A stretch of 64,000 nucleotides of DNA. Origin: Vitellaria paradoxa (Eukaryota; Streptophyta; Magnoliopsida; Ericales; Sapotaceae). The stretch spans positions 31,894,147-31,958,146 of the forward strand of contig CM034243.1 in the NCBI GenBank assembly GCA_019916065.1, written 5' to 3'. Numbering within the stretch: the first letter of the stretch is position 1; each line of letters starts with the position of its first letter. Positions 1-10,900 of the stretch are shown piece by piece. A program made the position numbers and the translations under genes. The notes beneath the pieces were generated by a model. It made no database searches. It had not been told where the DNA came from and saw only the letters and a program-made list of their open reading frames with translations.

Positions 1-3000
1 AGCATGAAAATTTTCTATATATTCTACTATACATATTTAGTTTAATATATATCAATATTTTTAGTTTTCATATTCGTTAGTGTCCATATAACTGTATTTA
101 TTGAAGTTGGATAAAAGCTTTTAATTAGCAGTGAATCTAGAAATCAAACTTAGGGGAAAAAATTATGTATATGTACATATATGGAAAACTTTTACCAAAA
201 AACTTGGTCGACATGTATATGCCTCGATTCCATTTACATATTAAAGTTTGACATCTTCAAGTTGTGTTCAATGTTCATCCATTGCTTAGAAATCATAAAT
301 GATCAAATCGATGTTAAAAATATATGCAATCAAAAAGATCTGGTAGAAATTCATCATTTATCATGATTAACACTGTATTTTTAATACAAAATAAATCAAT
401 CTATTAATAAGAGTAGCATTGTCTTTCTCAACACCTGATATAACTTATAAATAAATAATACTTTTTACAATTTCAGACATTAATGGATATCAAAGCTCAT
501 GACATTCTAATTGAAATTTCAAATGCAATTTTTCATAGGCAATGAATTCCATTGAATAAAATTTGTTCATGATTTATTGAATATTCCACATATAATAAAC
601 TCGAGGATTGAAAGGTAAACTAAGAATGATTAGTGATTCTTCTTTTTTAAATCTATTATTTATTTTTTTCCAGCTGAATATCTATTGTACTCGTGAATAC
701 ATATATTTGATAATAATTGTCTATTGTAACATTTTAACTTTAATAACCAAATTTCCTATGGTTACATTAGATTGATATATAACTTGTGTTAGAAATGTTT
801 ATCTCGTGCTTGCTTTCTACAAAATAACTCAAATAAAGGATTCCATTCATATTCTCTTAATTTTTATAGGAATTCTTTTGTTGACGATATAAGATACACT
901 ATATTCAAAATATTTTGATATTTGTGTTACAAAACTAACCATGTTTAGTATGTCAAGGAATGAGAATAAAAATTGTGTTTTCTTGTGTATATTTGTATTT
1001 CAATCATTGCATTACAATTATTTAAGGAATGGAATTAACAATTCTGACTTTCAACTTATGAATCCATAATTTCGTAAAATGCAAGAATTTCAAGTTCAGT
1101 TCCAATATCCAAAAATATATTTGACTATTTCATTTTTAAGTTCAAAATCATACCAACTATAGCATAACTTGTAAACACTTAGAAATGTATGTTGTGATGC
1201 TTAATAGAACATTCTTTGTACAAATGATCATACATTAAGCATGAGGTTATTACATTGAGTTGTACATTATTAAACATGGGTGTTTGTAATTTTTTGGGGT
1301 ATCAAATGTACATTTTAGATGTTTTGAATACTAAAAAATGAGTTGAAATAGTTGCGAGGAAGTTAAAGCAGAAAATGAGCAAGGAAAGACTCAAAAGTCC
1401 AGACACCAAAACTAATGTTTAAATAAGAGCAGAAGTAACTCAATAGAGGGACTACTCGTGTTAAGAAGGGACTTTTTATATTTGAGCACCATCCAACAAG
1501 AGCCTAGTTTGGACGCAAAATCCTTATTCGGACGTTATAGCAAAAAAATTCCATACATGAAGCTACTGGACATCTTGTATGAACATGCATTAAATTGGTC
1601 TCACGGATAGAAGCTTTCCCATTTTTGGGTGCCAAGTTTAATTTTCGAATGGTAAGGTTCTTGCCTCTCTTGTGCAGATATCTATCCAACTGTTCAAATG
1701 CTCAACTTAACACTCATATTCGAGTGCTATATCATATCTAGAACCTAAGCTTTTTTTAGGGGCATTTCGTAACCATTTGCTAAAGCAATATAGATAGGAG
1801 ATTTATCTTCTTTGTAAAGAATTTGAAACTCAAGCTAATGGTGGATTTTCACCTTGTAATCCTTATAATGGCCTGAGCCATTGTTGACTAACCCTCTGTA
1901 TTGGCTAGTCCTTTTTATCATTCTTAGTTAGGGACTCAAAACACTTTGAACGGTATAAAGTTTTGAGTTTATATTATTTTCAATGTAAGGGACAGTTGTT
2001 TTAAGTTTTAATAAATGATTACAGTATGGATCTTGATTAAATGTTAACAAACTCTTATATTGGTATGTTTGATGCTTTTTTCATCATCTCCTTTTACATT
2101 TAAAAACACTTCTCATTTTAAAACTTTAGCATCCTCGATGTTTCTTGCATTAAATGTTTTATCCTCCACCTCTAATCCACAATTGACTCATTAGGTCAGT
2201 TTTATGCTACTATTTCATTGTGAATTGAATGCTTGTTGAGTGTTTGATAAAAGGTCTATTCCAACTTCATCTTTTATAACCCCTTAACACTTGTTAATTT
2301 TAGTTTAGTATTATTAATCTACATGACAAACCAATCTCCAACCAAAAAAAAATTTTTTTGTTATACTATTTTCTACATATGTTAGTTTAGTCATTTTTAC
2401 ATTGAGAGGTGACGTGAATGATAGTGTCTTGCATAAATTATTCAAACTTGTCCTTGAGAATGTTTTAAGTTTAAATCAATTGTCCAAATCAAACACATGG
2501 CCACGATTATTTCTAAAACTTGACATGCACTATCTCTTAGATACTAATGACTAATTAGAATGAATAGAATGAGATGTTGAAAGCTAGGTTGCCCGTAATC
2601 CATAATTGTAATTCTAAGTTTTAACTTGAAACTTATAATTTTTCAAGTTTAAGTTAACCATCCAAATAGAGTAAATTGGCTCAGTTGTCCGTGAAACTTG
2701 ATATGTATCATCTCTTAGGCACTAGTTACTTATATAAGTAAATGGTGCGAGATCTTGAGACTCGGGATGCCAATAGGTCATAATTATAATTTTAAATTTT
2801 AACTTGAAACTCTAGAAATGTTGCCTTCCCAATTTCTCGTAACCGAGGGGCGGGTTAAACACATATAAATTATAATCAATCACATAAATCTTTTCCTTAA
2901 TTAGAGTCAAACTATAACATGAGCAACACTAGACACACGATCTTAAAATAGTATACAAAATGGCATTAGCTAAAGACTAGGCAATGCTCCCATGAGAATA

Positions 3001-4740
3001 AAATAAAGCTCCACAACCTATGCAACCCCATTTAAGACAATATATAACATATATAAAACTATCAATCACATAAGAGGTATACACTCTCTCAAAAAATATG
3101 TAATAAAATGAACAAATAAAAGTCCAGAGCATTTATGCTTCAGGACTTGGTGGTTTGATTTGCTTATGATGCCCAGTTCTAATAGAACCTGTAATAATAT
3201 TTGTAAGAGAGTGAGTACTTATAAAAATGTGCCTACTAGACAACAATAATTTAACATGTTCTATCATTCCACCGATACGAAACATGATATACAATTAATG
3301 ACCATCATTAATATGTCATAATTATAATATCAATTTCTTAATAATCCACTTTTCATCATCAACATAATTAAAACAAACAATTTGGGTTTAGGTATTACGC
3401 ACGACTAATTCGTAACTTTAGTATTTGGCTAAAATAAACAAACCCGTGCATAATATTGGGGAGTGACATAAATCCCTTATACATAGTTTCAGATGTATTT
3501 ATATATTCTTCGAACATAGCAGAGAACCTCACACACAACTCTAAGATATCAATATGCCACCTTAAGTATATGTGTCGTTGTGTACTTTACTAGCCTACTA
3601 GAACGATAACCAACTTATATGTAAGTATATGGATTCTTAACCTATGGGTATGTATACCCTTATCTCAGTACATCTTAACCCCAAAACAAAAATGAAAACC
3701 AAATTATTTCATCAATAAAATCAACCTTCTTATTGCAAAATAATAATATAATCATCAATACTTCAGTTCATATCATCTCAATAACAATATAGAAATCAAA
3801 CTTATGCATTTAGCTTGAATTAAAGAAGAATGAAATTAGAAAAGCATCTATCATTCATATGCACGTCCAAATGGAGGCATCATGTACGCGGTTGTTTGGA
3901 TGAAATGCTATAGAAATAACCATATCATGCAAAGAAAGCAATCGTAGGGCTGACTCTAGTTATCGTCCAAACATCCAAACAGCATCTACACAACACGACC
4001 GTATGAATGGTCGTCTAAACAACAATGATTGGTAAGTTTTAAAACACCCAGTTTATGTTCTATTTTTCATTTGAAAATACATTTAAGTTCCTTTACGAAA
4101 TATAATTCAAATCAATCACTAATGGTATTTTTTTTTAGCTACCGCTTAAGCGGTTACTAATTATAATTTTGGAGATTATTAAAAACTTACAAAAATTTTA
4201 AATAGCAGTAGTTAAGGTAGGCGCTATAAGAGTCTTTAAAGAAATTTGACTGTTAAGTGGTGAATGTTAAAGGTTACTTGCAATTACCTTTTTTTCGACT
4301 TCTCTTTCGTGGTCGCTAAAAGTTCAATTGATGATTAAAAAATTTATTCATTTCTAGTAATGAATAATTTTTCCTTATTTGGTTCAATCTTTTAATTAAA
4401 AAATTTAATTACAATTTCAACATTTCTAAAACTACCGATTTATGTTTCAATTTAAATTTTAACATTAGGCTCAATAGATTTTTTTTTACTCCAAACGAAA
4501 AAATGGCACAAAATTTGACAGTAACCGTGGGCGGAGGGGAGCGCCGGCAGTTTTTTCAACGGAAACCAAACGACCCATGGTTGGGGAATTAATCCGCTGG
4601 TTTACCCGAGCCAGATAGTTTAAACTTGGAAGCCGAATGAAGCGGCGCCGATGAGACACGAGAGAGATAACGTCTTTTCCAGCTAACACCAAGCGAACCT
4701 CAAAACCTCTGGTTAAAGCTTAACCCCGGTTAAGCTCCTC
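1..4740. other. Gene-poor AT-rich intergenic DNA
   Basis: No coding frame with codon character, domain or splice signals was recognised on either strand. The stretch holds short AT-rich low-complexity runs, a diverged direct duplication around 2518-2815 (listed separately) and a perfect 14 bp palindrome at 4141-4154. GC content rises after about 4500, where the upstream region of the U-box ligase gene begins. Parts of 2880-3800 could be old LTR-element debris, but nothing diagnostic (tRNA primer site, polypurine tract, protein motif) was seen. Confidence 0.6.
2518..2815. repeat. Diverged direct duplication, period about 180 bp
   Basis: Two segments (about 2518-2635 and 2695-2815) share the same order of words: an 'acttgatatg...catctcttag' start, an 'actaatgact/actagttact' middle, a 'gagat...ttgaga' stretch and an end rich in 'taattataattttaa...ttttaacttgaaact'. 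The copies differ by many substitutions, so the duplication is old. No function is apparent. Confidence 0.5.
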
Positions 4741-4796
4741 CCCGCGCCAGAAAAGGAAACTCCTTTTTTCCTCGCTGCTCGTGACTCTCCTCTCTT

Positions 4797-4859
4797 ATGG
4801 AGGCGACTACGACCTGGTACTCCGGTCGGGGCTCGATCAGCTTCCTGCGCCGGACGTAG
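4797..4859 (+). CDS. Upstream ORF (20 codons) in the presumed PUB13 leader
   Basis: An ATG at 4797 opens a 20-codon frame that stops with TAG at 4857-4859, 92 bases before the PUB13 start codon. It lies in GC-richer DNA that looks like the 5' leader of PUB13. Peptide initiation is unproven. If the transcript starts upstream of 4797 the uORF would be translated first and could lower PUB13 output. The peptide matches nothing known to me. The transcription start is not visible, so the uORF may simply be outside the mRNA. Confidence 0.35.
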   Translation: MEATTTWYSGRGSISFLRRT

Positions 4860-4951
4860 CAGAAACTCCGCCCAACTGCTCCGCCAAATTCAGCAAACTC
4901 CAAATTTATTGACGGAACTTATTAGTCAGATCTCTGCAAAAGCTGAAAGCC

Positions 4952-7900
4952 ATGGAAGGTAAGAAGAGCGCTCTCGTTCAGAAGCTGATTGACGTCGTCG
5001 ACGAGATATCGGCAATCTCAGACTACAGGTGTACAGTGAAGAAGCGGTATTTCAATCTGGCGAGGAGGTTGAAGCTGTTGACTCCAATGTTCGAAGAGAT
5101 TCGAGACAGCAAAGAGCCACTGTCAGAAGAGTCCTTCGAAGCCCTAAACTCCTTGAAGGAAGCTCTGGAATCGGCTAGGGACTTGCTCAGATTCGGAAGC
5201 GAAGGGAGCAAGATTTACATGGTGCGTGCATTTCATCCTAGAATATGAGTACATTTTGCGAGACGATCGTCGATTTATGATTCACTTGATTGATCTGTTT
5301 GTATATTCTGATTTAGATCTGCTTATGTTTTTTGCTTTCTTATGGCAGTCTTCGATTGATTCGAAAATGCGGGTTATCATCAGTTCGGAAACTCAAAAAA
5401 ATTGGAGGAAAGACTGACAAAAAAAAAAAAGGAAGAAGAAACTTGTTTTCTTTCTATTTTTACACTCTGTTGTAGGCCGTGCTGGCTTCACAGAAAGTTG
5501 AAAGATTTCGTATAATTGAGGGTGATAATTCTGTTACGCATACTTGAGCAAATGGTTTTCATTTTCTTTTGGTTATATGAAAATTTTCTTTCCCACATTT
5601 CTCAGCCACCAAACAATGGTAGTTGGTTAGTATTCACTCTTAAAGTTTCCAAGTGAAACGAGATTTTAGAAATTTAGGCTCTTGTATTAAATTATTAGGC
5701 GACTGTCAATTATTGAGTGAAATACCAAAGTTGGAGAGAGTATAAAGTATCTTGTATGTTTTTACCAATCATAGGCAACTTTGGATTTTTAGGCATTTTA
5801 ATATCTAATTTTGCCCCCAAAAAAAAAAAAAATCTTCTTTGAGTTTGTCACAGGTGTGAACTCATATAGAAGATATTTATTTGGTTTCGTCAGTGTTCCT
5901 TTCATATATAAATTATAAAATCTCGATCTTCCTTTATTTTCTCTAAACTTGACTAGCTTTTAGTCTAGTGCATTCCCATTTTTTTTTTCCCTGTCATAAT
6001 CAAGTGAATATTGTCACATTGTATCTTTTTACAAAATATGGTGTCTTCCGTTAAGGCAACAATGGGTTTTTGTTCTAGTCTTAGCATGTATCCTATATAA
6101 ATGAAATAGCACAAGGTTTATGGTTTTAACTGCATTTTCAAGTGCTTGTTGCGATGAGTAGAAAGGCATCTAAAACTAAATTTATTGTTCAGAATCGACT
6201 TCCCTCGTTTTCTGTTTATGGAGGTGCTGTCCGTATTATGCTAGTCATTGAATGAGTTCTATGTTATGCCTTTTCCAGTCAATAAAGGTGTCATATTATT
6301 TGGGTCTTGGTACATGTTCAGTTTATGTTATACCCATTTGGTGTGAATACCATGCATCGTTGACTTAAATTTGCTTGAACTCTGAATGCCATTTTAGTCG
6401 TCCAATTAAATGAAAATAACGACCTTTGTAACTTTTGTTGATGACAGATGGAACCATGCTTTAACGTGCTTACAACTCTTTACATATCAATAATGAGATT
6501 TGGATAATGTGCTCTCCAAATGATCACTGTGTGTGTCACCACGTTACCTGTGAGCTCTAATGACAGACTTTCCACATGCCAAACTCGTGAGATGATAAGT
6601 ACGAGTTAAAGGGAAAATTTGAGGTCAAAGGTTATGCATGTAGTGACCAACTCTTAGGCTCCTTAGGAGTTGGGATCTCCTAAGATACCTAGTAGGCACA
6701 CTTGGAGCTCCCTTGGCTTAGCCGAGCTACTATTGTCCAAGCACATGAGCCCTCTCAAGCCACATGTCATCTAATTGGCTTGACCAAACAAGACAATGTC
6801 AAGTTGTCAGCACCCCAAAAGAACCTCATTCGGATCCACTAACAAGGAAAAGTAGGCTGGAGGCTAGAGTCCTTGTATTGTCAAGGTATTAAACCCTTCT
6901 TCAAGCTGTCTATTTCTCAACCAATCAAGAGAGAAAGAATCCACTGTCAAGACCTGTTAACAAACAGGCACCACCACTCAGGGACATTGTGTTGTCAATG
7001 GCTATGTTAGGTAGGGATAGGGGTAGGGGTAGGGCTGACAACAAATCAAATTATTAGTGAGCTTTTCGAGCTTGACTCAAGCTCGAATCATAGGTTGATC
7101 AAGCCAAATTCAAGCTTTAATTGGCCTGTTGAAAAATTGAGCCGAGCTCGCCTAGAATGACTTGACTTGAAGGCTTGCAAGCCAACTAGATATATATATA
7201 TATATATATTTTTTTTTATTATGCCAAAAATACAATATGAGGACCCAAATAAAAAAACTCTCCCCATTTTAGGAACCCTTTCCCTCACGGCTCACCCTCT
7301 TCCAATTTCAAAAATCAAACCCTAGACCCTTACGCTAACATCGTTTTCTTCTTTCGACTCTAGTATACAAGACAAACACCGTAACGCTGCCTTTCTCATT
7401 TGCTCAATCCAGTTTCTTCCTCCATAGAAATGGCTTTGGAAGCTTCACATTTTTCGTTTCTTTCTCTGGCTTGTCAGACAAGCTTCACCGCCACAAACGG
7501 AGACAACCAATGGCTTTAATTCTCAAGCTTGGGGGCATCAAGATTGCTAAAGATGGTAAAATACCCACATCATAAAATCGCATTCTCACAATAGGATTAC
7601 AGTGGATGATATGATTTTTTGTTGTATGTCTGGGTACATGACTCAATCTGTTTCTTCTTCTAGGTTTGAGTTTTACTTTTTTGATCACCTAATTTTGGAA
7701 ATTTTTTTTAATTATGGATAGTAATTGAAATTTGAAGTCCTCCCAATTTTGCATTTGGACTATCCATTTGGATGAATGACAAAGTGTTACAGTGTACTTC
7801 CTATGCGGATAAATGGGAGTTGGTTTATGTGTTTTCTTAGAGCTTAGTGTGAGCTTGAGCCATGCATTAAGCTAGAGCAAGCTAAAGCTCAGCTCCGCTT

Positions 7901-10900
7901 AAATCATGAAGCATAGATGCAGAAAAGGAACACAAATACAAAACGACATGAACCTGCCAATACAATAATTTTCAAAAAGGTTGTGGCATAACACAACAAT
8001 GTCGTGTCAACAAATAATTTTATAGTTTTAAATGTTTATACAAAAATGATAACTATTATTACTATTATTATCTTCTATTGCAAATGCATTTATATTTTTG
8101 TATCTATCACACTAGTATGAAATCATGCAAGCAAATGTGAACAGAAGTCCTAATATCCATTTTAGAAAGCTATATGCATAAATAAATTGCAAGTTTTTCT
8201 TTTTATAAATTTTAAAATTAAAAAAAAATACTGATGACATATTAACAATTATAAATTTGTTTTTATTTGATTTCAAGTTTTTTTCTTCAAACTCACAATG
8301 TACTTTATATATGTACAAGTGATGGATGAAGGTTTCCTCTAAATCCATTTAGAGTATTTGACTTAAAAAAAAAAATTAAGAATAATGAGAGACATTTGAG
8401 TAAGTATTCGACACATGTCACTATGTCAGAGTGTCCAATGAGTATCGATATTTGATGTGTGTCCTGCATGAACAGATCATGGCACTTTTGTAGAAGTGTT
8501 TGTGCTTCTTAGGTTATGATCACACATTGGCATTACATTGTTGTAGTGCCTCCTAGTTGGCTCAGCATGGCTCCTTGTGACCCCCTACTAGCTATAGTCA
8601 TAATGGCCGAGCCAACCCCTTCTACAAATGGTATGGGACCCTCATTTATTTCATCATTAGCCTCTCCATCTAGAGAGCCATTGGTTGGACAACTTGGATC
8701 AGTATCTTCTCCCTTGCCAACTGTGATTATTTTGGAAATACACATTATTTGGCTGCTGTTGGCAGGTTAAGATAATATAAAGAGGAAAAAAAAACCCTAA
8801 GATGACATCGACAAAAGATGCACATATAGAGAAACTAGGACAAATAAATTTTAGATATGGAATTATGTGCAACACTTGGAAATTCTTCAATAACTTGGAT
8901 CTAACTCCTTGTATAAGCAATAGTTATGGGTATTTTAGGAATAAATCAAGTTTTTTTTTTTTAATTGGATAAATAGGAATAAATCGAGTTTAATGAGAGA
9001 ATAAATTCTCTTTCATAAGATGTAGAAATTATAATTGGAAGTTTGGCAATTAGTTTGTAGTTCTCAAAATAAATGTTATTTAAGCGTCTCTCTCTCTCTT
9101 ATTGTTGTCATGTTATTGTTTCATTTAAGATTCATACTTTAACTTAGAGTCACATATTCCTATTTAGTTATTTACAATTATATTGTAGAACATATAGAAT
9201 ATTCTGCCGAGGAGTGTCTTGGGCATTTCGTAAGGAATCAAGCAAGCTTTTAAAGTGTGGTGGGTTTCCCAAATCAATAAAAAAAGTGGTGGAAAGTATG
9301 GTGTATTGTTCCTTATTGCCTTGTTTTGTTGATGTGGAGTGAAAGAAATGGAAAGAATTTTTCAAGACATTGAATTTCCCCTGTATAGATTGAAAGATCT
9401 ACTTTTAGCTACTTTGTATAGATGGTCATCTAGGGAAGATCTAGATTGACATAGTTTTCTATCTTTTGTTAAAAGTATGGTTATCTATGAAGTAGAAACA
9501 CTTCAAAATAAATGTCATATCTGTATTTGTATCTGACAAGTATAGGACACATAATTTTTCGGCACTCCAAATGCTTGTCCAATTTTATTATTTTTTCTTC
9601 AAACATATAATTGAGACAAACCTAGATTTGAGTAATTGGAACTTCTAAAATTATACATCTCATATTTTGTTATGTTTCTTATATTGAATTAGTTCTGTTA
9701 TGTATGTGATATTCATATAAATAGGTAATAAAAATTATAATTTTTTGTCATGTCTACCTATATCGTGTGCTAACCTATATTGTGTCCATACCTTGTATTC
9801 ATTTCCATACTTCTTTGATGGTTACTTAGCCTTGTGGGTTGATCAAGGTTGTTTGCACTTGGGAGGTAATGCCTATTTCTAAATAAAATTTTCTTATATT
9901 ATAAAAAAAAAAAATCTGCATTGGGGACTCCCAGTGGCCTGGCTAGTGCTGGGGTTAAAATCAGCAGTATTGTCAAGACACACTAGCACGTGTGTATGCT
10001 CACTATTTCATAATGTGATTGTGTGTGCATGCTATGCATTTACATGCACGCCCTTTCTCGTGAATAGAGCGAAAGAGAGAGAGAGAGAGAGAGGTCCTTT
10101 CACATGAGTAGATAATCTGCTACATGGTGCAGTCAGTATTCTGCAGAAACAGAATCGTTGGCTTCACTGTCCAGGTCTTTGAAGGCTGCACTAAACCTAG
10201 AGCTTTGATATGGGTTGCTGGTGTTAGTTTGGGTGCTTTGATGATCAGTTCATCTACTTATCATTTATTTAGGATCCCTTTAATTCAGTATAATCACAAA
10301 GAGCACAATAAGCAGCTGCCACGATGCGTTGATGAGTGATTTTCTGGTATGGGTGCTATGCCGTTTAGATATGTATTTATTTATTTTATTTATTTAGTTC
10401 TTCCCCCCGTGGCCCCCTGGCATGGTGGTTTGAGATCAATTTCAAGTTGTATGTGATCAGTATTTTACAATGAGCAATCATTTTACAGAAATAATTTATC
10501 ATCAAAATGTACCATATCTTAACCTGCACTGGATGGTATGCAGTAAAAGATATGCTCTGGGTACATCTTGTTTCCACTTAAGAGAAGTGAATGATTAGCA
10601 TCTCGAGTAGCTTCTAGGTTAGAAAGCAATAAAGGTTCTCTTTGATTTATTTTGCCTCTAGAAAAGTCAGGTATACTCTTTATGGTGCATGATTTGTAGT
10701 TACGGTGATGTGGTCACTAGAGAAGGCTAATTACTGTAATTTTTGTTTTGATATCCAAAAGCATGTGGACAATTTTTTTCCCCCATGAGGATTCAACTCC
10801 TAAAATGAAATTAATTTGTGGACTCAACAATGGGGGTGGGCATAGGGATGGGGTAAGGTGAGTTGCAGGAATCTCTCTCTCTCTCTTTCTTTCTCTCTCT

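Noticed and set aside
8516..8770. 84-codon frame (and its antisense) in PUB13 intron 1
   Set aside because: No recognisable family and no splice signals; could be an old transposon piece but cannot be supported.
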